This document shows, piece after piece, positions 52,489-61,541 of a DNA stretch of 64,000 nucleotides. A program made the position numbers and the translations under genes. This DNA comes from Rhizobium sp. NXC14. Its GTDB lineage: Bacteria > Pseudomonadota > Alphaproteobacteria > Rhizobiales > Rhizobiaceae. The stretch covers positions 1,057,001 through 1,121,000 of the forward strand of contig NZ_CP021030.1 in assembly GCF_002117485.1 (NCBI RefSeq), read 5' to 3'. The first letter of the stretch is position 1. Each line of letters begins with the position of its first letter. The notes beneath the pieces were generated by a model. The model was not told where the DNA came from. It saw only the letters and a list, made by a program, of their open reading frames with translations, and made no database searches.

Positions 52489-52552
52489 GCTCTTACTCTT
52501 TAAATTGCGAACAGGATTTGAGATTTTCAGGCCGATGGGCCTGAAATCATGC
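52443..52552. repeat. Dispersed rhizobial palindrome in the RR-HK junction
   Basis: AGAGCATGATG (52444-52454) and CATCATGCTCT (52483-52493) enclose CCGAAAAGTGTGCGCGGTTT; followed by a second palindrome TTTCAGGCCGATGGGCCTGAA. This repeat family (GAGCATGATGCCGAAAAGTG) is common in Rhizobium intergenic DNA. It touches the end of the response regulator gene and the start of the kinase gene. Confidence 0.75.
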
Positions 52553-53230
52553 TGGTCGAGGCGCATGCAGGCTGTATCCGGTGTTGCGGATCGTATGCAG
52601 GAGCTGGACCTGGAACGGCTTGTCGACCTTGGCCCTGAGGCGGCTGATATGGGTCTCGACGACGCTGGTCTTCGGGTCGAAGTGGAAATCCCAGACCCGC
52701 TCCAAGAGCATCGTCTTGGTGATGACCCGGCCTTCGCCGCGCATCAGCACCTCGAGCAGGGTGAATTCGCGCGGCTGCAGCTCGATCACCTGGCCGGCGC
52801 GCCGCGCCTCTCGCCGGATCAGATCGAGCTCGAGATCGGCGACCTTCAAGACGGTGCGCTGCTCCTGCACCGGCGGGCGACGGCCGAGTGCATTGACGCG
52901 CGCCAGAAGCTCGGAGAAGGCGAAGGGTTTGGTGAGATAATCGTCGCCGCCGGCCTCCAGCCCCTCGACCCGATCGTCGACGCCACCGATCGAGGTCAGG
53001 AACAGCGCCGGCGTGCCGACCTTGGCAGCCCTGAGGGAACGCACGATCGCCAGGCCGTCGAGGCCCGGCAGCATGCGATCGACGACGATGACGTCATAGG
53101 CCTCGCGCTGCGCCTGAAACAGCCCGTCGCGGCCGTCGCCGATGACGTCACAGACATGCCCGGCCTCGGAGAAGCCCTTGGCGATATAATCGGACGTCTT
53201 GGTATCGTCCTCGATCAGCAGGATTCGCAT
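52547..53230 (-). CDS. OmpR-family response regulator
   Basis: 227 residues. Receiver domain MRILLIEDDTKTSDYIAKGF with phospho-acceptor Asp51 in VVVDRMLPGLDG and Lys in DDYLTKPF; C-terminal winged helix (LELDLIRREARRAGQVIELQ ... SVVETHISRLRAKVDKPF). Resembles CusR/CopR-type regulators of metal or envelope response. ATG 53230. Upstream of the histidine kinase gene in the same direction, with the repeat at the junction. Confidence 0.9.
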   Translation of the reverse strand: MRILLIEDDTKTSDYIAKGFSEAGHVCDVIGDGRDGLFQAQREAYDVIVVDRMLPGLDGLAIVRSLRAAKVGTPALFLTSIGGVDDRVEGLEAGGDDYLTKPFAFSELLARVNALGRRPPVQEQRTVLKVADLELDLIRREARRAGQVIELQPREFTLLEVLMRGEGRVITKTMLLERVWDFHFDPKTSVVETHISRLRAKVDKPFQVQLLHTIRNTGYSLHAPRPA

Positions 53231-53377
53231 CGGCCGCTCCCGACATGCCTGGTGCGGCAAGATCTAGCCGAGACGACAGTCTGGCGGCAACTTACGGATT
53301 GGTAAGGCAGGGCGGGCAGGGTGCTCCACCGGTGAAGTTCGACTCGAGTGTGACAATGCCTCCCTGCAACTAGGGGC

Positions 53378-53722
53378 TCATTGCTGCTGGTTGCCCGTCC
53401 GGCCGGTCGGAGCGGCTCCCCACTGGCGTTCAAAGAATTTCGTCTTGGCGCCGAGATAAACGAGCGCGAGCAACAGGGCGATGCCGAAATAGCGGTGGAC
53501 GTAGACCGTGGCCAGAAGGACGAGCGCGATGCCGCTGGCGCAGATGAACCCGAAGCGGATCGAGTACGGCTTGTCCTTTCCTCCCCACCCCAAGCCGAGG
53601 CCCAGGAGCCACGCGAGGAAGATGAAGCTGGGCACACCCCATTCGGACAACCAGAAAGATCTGAACAGCACGCCGGACACGGCCAGCAGACACGCTACGA
53701 CCAACGAACAAACTCTGATCAT
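53378..53722 (-). CDS. Small multi-pass membrane protein
   Basis: 114 residues with about four hydrophobic segments (VCSLVVACLLAVSGVLFRSF, PSFIFLAWLLGLGLGWG, FGFICASGIALVLLATVYV, YFGIALLLALVYLGA). No family recognised. ATG 53722. Confidence 0.6.
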   Translation of the reverse strand: MIRVCSLVVACLLAVSGVLFRSFWLSEWGVPSFIFLAWLLGLGLGWGGKDKPYSIRFGFICASGIALVLLATVYVHRYFGIALLLALVYLGAKTKFFERQWGAAPTGRTGNQQQ

Positions 53723-53971
53723 CCCTGTGCCGCCTCCATGATTCCGAAATTGGCGGATCGGTTAGCAATGAAATGATGCAACATGCAAAGGCGGCCTTCC
53801 CGTGGTGGCTGTGTCACAACCCGATCGCGATGCGCAATCACTAGCAGCGGAACTTAAACCAAAGGCAAATACGTATGGTTGTGTTCTAACTAAATTGCGC
53901 GGGAACTCGCAGACGCCATCAGCGCCGCGGTCGCGTCCGCTGAGGTGTGAAAAAAGCCGGACGATGCGTGT

Positions 53972-54030
53972 TACCCCTCATCCGCCTGCCGGCACCTTCT
54001 CCCCGTTCTGACGGGGAGAAGGGGATATGC
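53972..54030. repeat. Half RIME
   Basis: CCCCTCATCCGCCTGCCGGC, then ACCTTCTCCCCGTTCTGACGG followed by GGAGAAGGGGATATGCCGC; the right arm is missing. An uninterrupted CACCTT-CT-CCCC site is present. Confidence 0.65.
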
Positions 54031-54487
54031 CGCACGCAACCGGGACCCATGGCTCAAAGCCCCGGGGTGACGCAAGCCGAGTGCGCGATCTCGTTAACTT
54101 TTTGCGCGACGACGAATGGCAACCGCCTTAGGCGGCGCCGGCAGGGCTGCGTAGCCGTTGGCCGGCAATGGCAGCGACATCACAATGGCTTCAGGAGGGC
54201 AACATGACTTCCATATTGCATAGGCTGCGAAGTCCTCATTTCACTTCGTTATAAGTTTCTGCCAAAACCTTATAACGCGTCGGCAAGTCTCGATCAGCCG
54301 GGCATGGATCCCAGACTCAGGGACTGAGGCGCAGGGCCGGGATGACGGAGTTTGAAGGTACGTTCTGCCAATTCGCAGCGGATGGCGCGTCGGCTAACGG
54401 TGAGTGATGAAGTTTGGCGGTGAGATCAGAAAGCGCGATGTCCTGGTTTTGCCAGGGGTCTGCGTTTGCCGCAATCGCCTCCCCACC

Positions 54488-54520
54488 CTCCGTCGTCCTC
54501 GGGCTTGACCCGAGGACCCA
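54488..54520. repeat. REP-like palindrome
   Basis: CTCCGTCGTCCTCGGGCTTG followed by ACCCGAGGACCCA. Same family as at 26431, 55828 and 62298. Confidence 0.65.
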
Positions 54521-54561
54521 GGCCTGCACCGGCAGCACCCATCGAAGGTATTCAAGGTCCG

Positions 54562-54906
54562 TCAACCCGTCTTCAGCTGCTCGGGAAGCTGTCCGTAAGC
54601 CGTCAGAATCGCCCTGACCAAGCCGGGAAAGCGCTCGTCGAGTTCGGCGCAGCGGGTCTGGTTGCGCATCTCCACCCCCTGGCGCTCGCTGCGGATCAGG
54701 CCGGATTCGCGCAGGACCTTGAAATGGTTCGACAGCGACGATTTCGGAATGACGCGGTCGCCGAGATCGGCGAGCGCCGAACAGGTGCCGCCGCAGGCGG
54801 TGCCGGCGAGTTTGGCGAAGATCGCGACGCGCTCCGGATCGGAGAGCGCATAGAGGATCGCCTCGGGTTTTATGTCCTCCAGGGCGGGGTGAAAAATCGG
54901 TCGCAT
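54562..54906 (-). CDS. ArsR-family transcriptional regulator
   Basis: 114 residues. Winged helix: ALSDPERVAIFAKLAGTACG, then IPKSSLSNHFKVLRESGLIR and SERQGVEMRN. Cysteines at TACGGTC and in the tail could sense metal or oxidants, but the classical ArsR metal site is not clear. ATG 54906. Divergent from an SDR gene at 55014, with a GTTCCG / CGGAAC palindrome between them, so it probably represses that gene. Confidence 0.85.
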   Translation of the reverse strand: MRPIFHPALEDIKPEAILYALSDPERVAIFAKLAGTACGGTCSALADLGDRVIPKSSLSNHFKVLRESGLIRSERQGVEMRNQTRCAELDERFPGLVRAILTAYGQLPEQLKTG

Positions 54907-54942
54907 GAATTTTATATAGGGCCACTTGACATCGAGATCAAC

Positions 54943-54968
54943 AGTTCCGAATTTCTGAACTACGGAAC
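54943..54968. promoter_or_regulatory. Probable ArsR operator
   Basis: Inverted repeat GTTCCG (54943-54948) and CGGAAC (54963-54968), with an inner TTC / GAA pair (GAATTTCTGAAC), between the divergent regulator and SDR genes. Confidence 0.5.
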
Positions 54969-55013
54969 AAGGCCGTCAATTCCGGCGGTCATCCGGATCA
55001 GAAGGAACAAGAA

Positions 55014-55760
55014 ATGGCTAAGCTCACAGGAAAGGTCGCAGTGGTCACGGGAGCCTCCAAGGGCATCGGCGCCGCGATTGCCAAAGCGATGGCGGCTGAA
55101 GGTGCTGAAGTGGTGGTGAATTACGCCTCGAGCAAGGCCGGAGCCGAGGCCGTGGTCGAGGCGATCGGTGCGGCCGGCGGCAAGGCCATCGCGGTGCAGG
55201 GCGATGTTTCCAAAGCCGAGCAGGCGCAGGGCGTGGTCGATGCCGCGGTCAAGGAATTCGGCAAGCTCGACGTGCTGGTCAACAACTCAGGCGTCTATGA
55301 ATTCGCCCCGATCGGCGAGGTGACCGAGGAGCACTATCGCCGCATGTTCGACGTCAATGTTCTCGGCGTTCTCCTGACCACCCAGGCAGCGGCCAAGCAT
55401 CTCGGCGAGGGCGGCAGCATCATCAACATCTCCTCGGTGGTCACCAGCATCGGGCTGCCGGCCACTGCCGTCTACACCGGCACCAAGGGCGCCGTCGAGG
55501 GCATCAACAGCGTGCTTGCCAAGGAGCTTGGCCCGCGCAAGATCCGCGTCAACGCCATTCTGCCGGGCATGGTCGAGACCGAGGGCACCCACACGGCCGG
55601 CGTCATCGGCTCCGATCTCGAACAGAACATGGCCGACCAGACGCCGCTCGGCCGCATCGGCCAGCCGGACGATATCGCCGATGTTGCCGTCTTCCTCGCT
55701 TCCGACGATGCCCGCTGGCTGACCGGCGAACGGCTGGTCGCGAGCGGCGGTTTCCGCTAA
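55014..55760 (+). CDS. Short-chain dehydrogenase (FabG-like)
   Basis: 248 residues, classical SDR: VAVVTGASKGIGAAIAKAM (TGxxxGxG), LDVLVNNSGVYEF (NNSG instead of NNAG), catalytic SSVV..., YTGTKGAVEG (Tyr-x3-Lys), and the C-terminal DARWLTGERLVASGGF. NAD(P)H-dependent reduction of a keto group is likely; substrate unknown. ATG 55014 follows AAGGAACAAGAA. Probable target of the divergent ArsR regulator. Confidence 0.92.
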   Translation: MAKLTGKVAVVTGASKGIGAAIAKAMAAEGAEVVVNYASSKAGAEAVVEAIGAAGGKAIAVQGDVSKAEQAQGVVDAAVKEFGKLDVLVNNSGVYEFAPIGEVTEEHYRRMFDVNVLGVLLTTQAAAKHLGEGGSIINISSVVTSIGLPATAVYTGTKGAVEGINSVLAKELGPRKIRVNAILPGMVETEGTHTAGVIGSDLEQNMADQTPLGRIGQPDDIADVAVFLASDDARWLTGERLVASGGFR

Positions 55761-55773
55761 GGCTTGCGATGTC

Positions 55774-55922
55774 GGTGCGTGCGCCTTTATGGAGGCGCGC
55801 GCATACTGTGTCGGCAGAAGGTTCACCCCTCCGTCGTCCTCGGGCTTGACCCGAGGACCAACGCCGGCGTTATCGGCTGTGGCCATCGTCCTTGGGATGA
55901 CGGAGAATGAGGGTGCGTTTCC
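55774..55922. repeat. Dispersed repeat (copy 1 of 2)
   Basis: GGTGCGTGCGCCTTTATGGA then GCGCGCGCATACTGTGTCGG, CAGAAGGTTCACCCCTCCGT and the REP palindrome CGTCCTCGGGCTTGACCCGAG. A second copy is at 62248. The gap 55761-56085 has nothing else. Confidence 0.7.
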
Positions 55923-56085
55923 GTCCAACTCGCCGCATCGAGCAGACGCGATCTGGGAACTCAAGCACTCGGAATTGCTGGGTCGACGCAATTCAAAACT
56001 TATCCCATCATTGTCACGAGGAAGGGCACTGGAACGAAATCCTGAACTCACAGGTTCGGGGCTTTTGAGTGCGAAGGTCGTCCGT

Positions 56086-57372
56086 ATGAAAATCCTTGTT
56101 ACCGGTGCAACAGGTCTTGTTGGCTGTGCCGTCTGCGCCAGGCTAGCGGCATGCGGACATGATATCATCTGTGTGGTGCGTCCTGGAAAACGGCCGGTTG
56201 AAGGCACCGGCAGTTGGGTTGAAGTCGATGTGGCCAAAGCAGTGGCGCCCTCTGCCTGGCTGCATCATCTCGAGGGAATGGACGCCGTCGTCAATTGCGC
56301 CGGGGCATTGCAGGACGGAGTGACCCACAACATGGCCGGCGTCCACGCGCAGGGACCGGGAGCGCTGTTCCTCGCATGCGAGCAATCCGGCGTGCGCCGT
56401 GTGATTCATTTCTCGGCAATTGGAGTGGATCGGCAGCAGCCATCGACGTTCTCGCGGACGAAACTTTCCGGCGACATGGCCTTGATGGAGACGGATCTCG
56501 ACTGGGTAATACTGCGTCCGTCCGTGATCCTTGGTGATGCGGCCTTCGGCTCCAGTGCATTGTTTCGCGGACTTGCGGCGCTGCCGTTTCTGCCAGTGAT
56601 GCCATCGACCGGGAAACTTCAGGTGGTGCAGCTCGACGACGTCGCCGAAACCGTCATTCGGCTGCTCGACAAAACGGCCCCGTCTAAAATCGCGCTCGAA
56701 ATCGTCGGCCCGCAGGCGCTCGAGTTTGAAGAGATTGTGGCGCGATACCGCAGATGGCTTGGCTGGCCTCCGGCCAAGCGCTATCTGCTGCCCCGCCCGC
56801 TCGCCAGCCTTCTCTATTGGCTCGGCGATTTTGCCGGGTTGCTGGGCTGGCGGCCGCCGGTTCGAACCACGGCCGCAAGGGAGATCGTCCGCGGCGCCGT
56901 CGGTGATCCCAGCGAATGGATCGACGCAACGGGTATCCGGCCATCGTCGTTGGACGATGCCTTGGCACGTCGCCCGGTTTCGGTTCAGGAGCGTTGGTTT
57001 GCAAAACTCTACTTCCTGAAGCCCGTCACTTTTGTGCTGCTGCCCCTCTTCTGGATATCGACGGGAATAATTTCGCTGACATCGGGCTTCGAGCAGGGTG
57101 TCAAGCTGATGATGGGGGGCGGGGCAGGTAGTTTGGCGGTACCAACCGTTATTGCCGGGGCACTTGCGGACATCGCGATAGGATGCGCCATCGCCATACG
57201 CCGCACTGCGCGGTGGGGCCTTTACGCAGCTATCCTGCTGTCACTTTTCTATGCGGCGGCCGGCACCGCGATATTGCCAGAGTTATGGAATGAGCCGCTT
57301 GGCCCGTTGACAAAGATATGGCCGATCCTCGTGTTGCACCTGGTTGCTCTCGCAATCCTGGAGGAGCGATGA
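56086..57372 (+). CDS. NAD(P)-binding protein with C-terminal DoxX-like membrane domain
   Basis: 428 residues. Residues 1-290: extended SDR, MKILVTGATGLVGCAVCARL (TGxxGxxG), DAVVNCAGALQDG, VIHFSAIGVDRQQPSTFSRT, resembling complex I NDUFA9-like or atypical SDRs. Residues ~300-428: four hydrophobic helices (FVLLPLFWISTGIISLTSGF and onward), matching the DoxX-like domain found fused in this family. Substrate unknown. ATG 56086; the frame continues upstream through a repeat and is not used. Overlaps the next gene by ATGA. Confidence 0.82.
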   Translation: MKILVTGATGLVGCAVCARLAACGHDIICVVRPGKRPVEGTGSWVEVDVAKAVAPSAWLHHLEGMDAVVNCAGALQDGVTHNMAGVHAQGPGALFLACEQSGVRRVIHFSAIGVDRQQPSTFSRTKLSGDMALMETDLDWVILRPSVILGDAAFGSSALFRGLAALPFLPVMPSTGKLQVVQLDDVAETVIRLLDKTAPSKIALEIVGPQALEFEEIVARYRRWLGWPPAKRYLLPRPLASLLYWLGDFAGLLGWRPPVRTTAAREIVRGAVGDPSEWIDATGIRPSSLDDALARRPVSVQERWFAKLYFLKPVTFVLLPLFWISTGIISLTSGFEQGVKLMMGGGAGSLAVPTVIAGALADIAIGCAIAIRRTARWGLYAAILLSLFYAAAGTAILPELWNEPLGPLTKIWPILVLHLVALAILEER

Positions 57373-57836
57373 CCTATTTCGTGCTGAAATTCCTGCATAT
57401 CATCGGCGCCACCGTTCTCCTCGGCACCGGCGCGGGCATCGCCTTTTTCATGTTGGTCGCGCATCGCACCGGCAATGCAGCGACCGTGGCCGCCGTCGCG
57501 AGGATCGTGGTCATTGCGGATTTCGTCTTCACAACAACGGCCGTGATCGCTCAGCCGGTCACCGGCATAGCACTCGCCTGGTATGTCGGCTATTCCCTTT
57601 GGGAGCGCTGGCTCATTTGGTCGATCGTTCTTTATCTCATCACGGGTGCTTTTTGGTTACCAGTCGTTTGGATGCAGATGGAGATGCGCAAGATTGCGAA
57701 GGGAGCAGCGGCCAACGGTGAGCCGCTGCCGGCGCGATACCATCGGCTGTTCTGGACCTGGTTCTATTTCGGCTTTCCGGCTTTCGCGGCGGTGCTGGCA
57801 ATTCTCTGGCTGATGATCACCCGCCCGGTTGGATAA
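57369..57836 (+). CDS. DUF2269 membrane protein
   Basis: 155 residues, four transmembrane helices (YFVLKFLHIIGATVLLGTG, VIADFVFTTTAVIAQPVTGI, WLIWSIVLYLITGAFWLPVV, WFYFGFPAFAAVLAILWLM); the pattern LKFLHI.G..LLGTG is the DUF2269 signature. Its ATG overlaps the stop of the SDR-DoxX-like gene, so they are co-translated and probably act together in the membrane. Confidence 0.85.
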   Translation: MTYFVLKFLHIIGATVLLGTGAGIAFFMLVAHRTGNAATVAAVARIVVIADFVFTTTAVIAQPVTGIALAWYVGYSLWERWLIWSIVLYLITGAFWLPVVWMQMEMRKIAKGAAANGEPLPARYHRLFWTWFYFGFPAFAAVLAILWLMITRPVG

Positions 57837-58131
57837 TCCGCGGAGTTCCGGCTTTTCGACCAACCTCCTGCCTGTCCGACCTCCGTGCCACCCTCTGACC
57901 GGAAATGTAGCTCCACCGCCGCTGCACGAACTTGGCGTCATCGCGGACGCCGTCGCTCAGACTGCACACTCCAGCGAATCCGTCCGTATCGACGCTCGTG
58001 TAAGATCTCAACGATCACGACCTTCTCCCCATGTTCTCTTCCAAGCTGTCCGATAACGGACCAACCATTACGGCTTGGGAACTCGGACAGCTGAAGGCGG
58101 TTGTCGGGGAAACCTGGCAATGAGGTCTGCA
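57837..58131. other. Gap without a supported gene
   Basis: No repeat of the window's families and no protein-like frame with a ribosome-binding site; nothing recognised. Confidence 0.4.
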
Positions 58132-58392
58132 ATGGAAAAGGTTATCAATATCGACTTCCATGTCACTTGGAAGCCACCGGTATACGTCCGGATCGGCGAC
58201 GGCATGCGTGAGCGCATTGAGGGTCCGGACGCGGCGCTTGCGGCGCTTCTCCATCGCTGGCCGTCGACCAATTCTCGTGAGTTCGGCATCGCCAAGCGCA
58301 GATGCGTCGATGCCATCGCTCGCCGTGGAAGTGCCGAGGGAGCCCGCAAGGCGTTTATGGAGGCGGCGCTCGCCGCGAGGGTATTCGCATGA
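58132..58392 (+). CDS. DUF982 family protein
   Basis: 86 residues: FHVTWKPPVYVRIGDGMRER then GPDAALAALLHRWPSTNSRE and ARKAFMEAALAARVFA, the DUF982 pattern (W..PV.V..G.....I.....A...L...WP). Second member in the window, only distantly similar to that at 43447. ATG 58132 with GAGG seven bases upstream; ATG 58120 is an alternative. Coupled to the following gene by ATGA. Confidence 0.8.
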   Translation: MEKVINIDFHVTWKPPVYVRIGDGMRERIEGPDAALAALLHRWPSTNSREFGIAKRRCVDAIARRGSAEGARKAFMEAALAARVFA

Positions 58393-58607
58393 CCGTGCTT
58401 TCGATCGACGCACCGCACTGGGCGATACTTTTGGGGACGTTGACGCTTACATGCTGGATTGCTGCCGGCCTGGCGGCCGTTCTCGGCACCGCTGAGGAGA
58501 TCAGGCACGGCCAAGCCGGGAGATTTGCCGGCTATATGACAACGGGCCTCGCTGGGGCGGGCGTTGGCTCCGCACTAGTGATGATCACCATCTTGGTATC
58601 CGCCTGA
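58389..58607 (+). CDS. Small two-helix membrane protein
   Basis: 72 residues with two hydrophobic helices (WAILLGTLTLTCWIAAGLAA and MTTGLAGAGVGSALVMITIL) joined by a polar turn. No family recognised. Its ATG overlaps the DUF982 stop. Confidence 0.6.
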   Translation: MTVLSIDAPHWAILLGTLTLTCWIAAGLAAVLGTAEEIRHGQAGRFAGYMTTGLAGAGVGSALVMITILVSA

Positions 58608-58716
58608 CGAGCAACGAACGCCGGACGGCTTCCTCGGAGCGGTCTACCTGGTCGATGCAGGCGATGTGAGTTATTCCAACGCCTTACGACGTCTTGAGCG
58701 GCGACGGTCTGGAGAC

Positions 58717-59625
58717 ATGATGCGCGACTGCATTATCATCGGAGGTGGACCTGCTGGCTTGACTGCGGCCGTTTATCTCGCGCGCTACCACCTTTCGACA
58801 ACCGTCTTCGATGACAATAGCAGTCGTGCCGCCACCATTCCGATTTCCCATAACCTCGCAGGGTTCCCGGAGGGCATCAGCGGAGGGGAGCTTCTCGTCA
58901 GGATGCGCACACAGCTTCAAAGGTACAAAGTTCAGATCCGCAGTGAGAGCGTCAGACAGCTTCAGCAGGAGCAGGTCGGCTTTCGAGTTCTCTCCAGCAG
59001 CGGCAGCATGCGGGCGCGAACAGTCCTTCTCGCCACCGGCGTCGTCGACCGCAAGCCACCGATGTTGGCCGAGCGTCATGACGAGGCTGTTGCGCGCGGC
59101 CTTATCCGCTACTGTCCTGTCTGCGACGGGTTCGAGATCACCGACAAGCCTGTCGCCGTCATCGGTTGCGGATCGAGAGCGTTTGCAGAGGCGCTGTTCC
59201 TGCGGAGTTATACGACACACGTAACGATCATTACTCCGCAAGAGGAACACGAGCTCTCGGAGATTGAGCTCAATCGGCTGCGGGACTTGCGGATCGGCCT
59301 CCAGGAAGGTCCGATAAAATCTATCGACCCTGAGCGCGATAGGATCACAATCGCAACAGCTTCCAGCATCGGCGTGTTTTCGTCTATTTACCCGGCGCTA
59401 GGATCGGACGTTCGGTCGGAACTGGCAGCTATGGTCGGCGCAGAATTGTCGGAGAACGGCTGCGTCATCGTCGACAGTCACCAAAGGTCAAGCCTTCCTG
59501 GCCTTTATGCAGCGGGAGACGTGGTCATCGGCTTGGATCAGATCGGGACCGCAATGGGGCAGGCGGGCATAGCGGCCACCGCGATCCGAAACGATCTGAA
59601 CGAGGCTAGTCCTCTAGCACGCTAA
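58717..59625 (+). CDS. Thioredoxin-reductase-like FAD oxidoreductase
   Basis: 302 residues. FAD-binding GxGxxG in CIIIGGGPAGLTAAVYLARY, redox-active CxxC in RYCPVCDGFEITDK, NAD(P)-binding VAVIGCGSRAFAEALFL and the C-terminal GLYAAGDVVIGLDQIGTAMG. Shorter than true TrxB (about 315-320) and with altered Gly pattern at the NADP site (GCGSRA), so its partner may not be thioredoxin. ATG 58717 or 58720. Confidence 0.85.
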   Translation: MMRDCIIIGGGPAGLTAAVYLARYHLSTTVFDDNSSRAATIPISHNLAGFPEGISGGELLVRMRTQLQRYKVQIRSESVRQLQQEQVGFRVLSSSGSMRARTVLLATGVVDRKPPMLAERHDEAVARGLIRYCPVCDGFEITDKPVAVIGCGSRAFAEALFLRSYTTHVTIITPQEEHELSEIELNRLRDLRIGLQEGPIKSIDPERDRITIATASSIGVFSSIYPALGSDVRSELAAMVGAELSENGCVIVDSHQRSSLPGLYAAGDVVIGLDQIGTAMGQAGIAATAIRNDLNEASPLAR

Positions 59626-59640
59626 GGGATGCCGTCGCTG

Positions 59641-59742
59641 CTAGAGCAATTCCAGGAAAAGTGCGAAGCGGTTTTTCGTCCGGAATTGCGTAAAAACAAA
59701 AGGTCAGAGCGGTTCAGCTCTGAAAACCTGAACCGCTCTAGG
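59641..59742. repeat. Dispersed rhizobial palindromic repeat
   Basis: CTAGAGCAATTCCAGGAAAA then GTGCGAAGCGGTTTTTCGTC and CGGAATTGCG, followed by the inverted pair AGAGCGGTTCAG / CTGAACCGCTCT. A common Rhizobium intergenic repeat. The rest of the gap to 59925 contains only a hairpin. Confidence 0.75.
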
Positions 59743-59869
59743 CCCCGGGTGAGCCTGGAGCCTTGCTCTACGTCGGCGCTCACGATCTCGCAAATCAAAG
59801 TTGAGCCGCTGCCAGGAAGCTCGACGGGGAGGCGTGCGATAGAGCCTTAGCCCAATTCTGCCGTAAAGC

Positions 59870-59909
59870 GGCACCCGCGGGCGGCGCCTCTGACGCCTCC
59901 GCGGGTGCC
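59870..59909 (-). terminator. Hairpin after the Mn-catalase gene
   Basis: GGCACCCGCGG (59870-59880) pairs with CCGCGGGTGCC (59899-59909), 16 bases downstream of the catalase stop on the minus strand. Only a short T stretch follows, so termination is likely but not certain. Confidence 0.45.
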
Positions 59910-59925
59910 ACGATTACCAGCCACG

Positions 59926-61194
59926 TCAACGGACGCTGGCAGGCATTCTTGCCGCCGACATAAGGGGTTGAGCAAGCTGATCCAAGAGATGGCCCGCATT
60001 CTGTTCCTCACCCAGCGACAATGTCAGCAATCGAGCGACCGCCGGCTGTGCAAGCTGAAGGGCAAGATTACGCGCGGTGGTGTAAGCGGCAATTTCGTAA
60101 TGTTCGACGCGCAATGCTGCACCGATGAGAGCCAGATCTGCAGGAGCGTCTTCTCTCTTCTTGCCTTCCGCCATTACCTCTTCACCCTCCTCGATCAGGC
60201 CAGCCATTCCCTTGCAAGGTTTTGCTCTTGCCGCGGAGCCGAGTACTCGCAGACACTCGTTCAGCCGTTCGACCTGCGCTTCGGTCTCGGCAAGATGTTT
60301 CTGCAGCAAGGTCTGCAGTTGCTGGGAGCGGGCTGCCTTCTGCAGCTTGGGAAGCGCTTTGAGCAACTGCTTTTCGGCATGCAGCAGGTCGCGAAGCTCG
60401 TCCACGAGCACCGCCTCGATCCCTTCCGATCTTTCCGGCGGCGCGCTTCGCGCTTCGATTGCCGGTGCAGTCTCGTCGGCGCCCTTGAACCCCTGGAACG
60501 CCGGAGCCTCGACGAATTTCCAGGGCTCTCCTTCGTTCCACGGACCGCGAACATCGACCTCGCCGAGGTCGCCTTCGCCCGTCGAGTCGTTGAAGAATTG
60601 GTCGACCAGCCCCGGTGTGGGAGCGATTCTTCCAACACTGAGGGGAGGTTTGCCCATGCTTTCGAGTGCGAGCTGGAATGCCCGCATATGGGTGATCTCT
60701 CTTGTCATGAGAAATTGCAGAGCGTCCTTCGTGCCGGAATCGCGGCAGAAGTCGATCAGGCGTTCATAGACGATCTTCGCACGGGCTTCGGCTGCGATGT
60801 TGCTTCGCAAGTCCACGTCGAGCTCGCCGGTTATCTTCAGATAGTCGGCCGTCCAGGGGTTGCCCATGGAATTGAAGAGGTTCACGCCGCCGCCGCCAGC
60901 AATGGCAATCAAAGGATCGGCTTCAGCCTCCTCGCGAACGGACTTCAAGGGTTTTAGGTGCATTCTGGCAAGCGTGCCGACGATTTCGAGATGGCTGAGC
61001 TCCTCGGTGCCGATATCCATCAGCAGGTCTTTCCGCCCGGGATCCTCGCAGTTCAGGCCTTGGATCGAATACTGCATTGCCGCCGCGAGTTCGCCGTTGG
61101 CCCCGCCGAACTGCTCAAGGAGCATATTTCCGAATCGGGGATCAGGCTCATCCACCCGAACGGTGTACATGAGCTTTTTGACGTGATGGTACAT
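59926..61194 (-). CDS. Manganese catalase fused to a DUF892 (YciE-type) domain
   Basis: 422 residues. Residues 1-240: dimanganese catalase (MYHHVKKLMYTVRVDEPDP, LLMDIGTEELSHLEIVGTLA with ligands E and H, LQFLMTREITHMRAFQLALE). Residues ~260-420: a ferritin-like DUF892 four-helix domain (VLVDELRDLLHAEKQLLKAL, RVEHYEIAAYTTARNLALQL). The first part disproportionates hydrogen peroxide without heme; the role of the second is unknown. ATG 61194 has AAGGAGG upstream. Divergent from the DUF1003 gene. Confidence 0.88.
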   Translation of the reverse strand: MYHHVKKLMYTVRVDEPDPRFGNMLLEQFGGANGELAAAMQYSIQGLNCEDPGRKDLLMDIGTEELSHLEIVGTLARMHLKPLKSVREEAEADPLIAIAGGGGVNLFNSMGNPWTADYLKITGELDVDLRSNIAAEARAKIVYERLIDFCRDSGTKDALQFLMTREITHMRAFQLALESMGKPPLSVGRIAPTPGLVDQFFNDSTGEGDLGEVDVRGPWNEGEPWKFVEAPAFQGFKGADETAPAIEARSAPPERSEGIEAVLVDELRDLLHAEKQLLKALPKLQKAARSQQLQTLLQKHLAETEAQVERLNECLRVLGSAARAKPCKGMAGLIEEGEEVMAEGKKREDAPADLALIGAALRVEHYEIAAYTTARNLALQLAQPAVARLLTLSLGEEQNAGHLLDQLAQPLMSAARMPASVR

Positions 61195-61541
61195 GCCGAG
61201 TCCTCCTTTGAACTGGCCCATAACCGCACTCGGTGGCGAATGTTCCACACGGGCCGGCGGAGGAGGTAGCTAGTCACCCGGTCGTCAAGCGCGTGCAATC
61301 TTTCGGTCATAGCCTGCTCGCCAGCGCAGGCCGCATGATACTTGATTGCTGTCTGAGTTCGCCGCGCCCACAGTCCACTCCACTCAAAGCGAGATATTGC
61401 AGAACGACGGCGGCAACGCTTGGCGCAAACTGCCGGGGCGACGTTCGCCCCAGGGAATTGCAGCCAACATTAAACCGGATCTTCGTAGGGCAGTTTTCGG
61501 CAAAGGTGGAAACCATCAATTACAGATCCGAGGATTGCGGA
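61195..61541. other. Gap between Mn-catalase and DUF1003 genes
   Basis: Divergent promoter region. No palindrome or repeat stands out and no supported gene. Confidence 0.4.

Larger units (their letters stand above)
53723..54561. other. Gap with repeats only
   Basis: Holds a half RIME (53972-54030), an imperfect REP palindrome around 54300-54350 (GGATCCCAGACTCAGGGACT ... GGGATGACGG) and another at 54488-54520. No supported gene. Confidence 0.5.
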
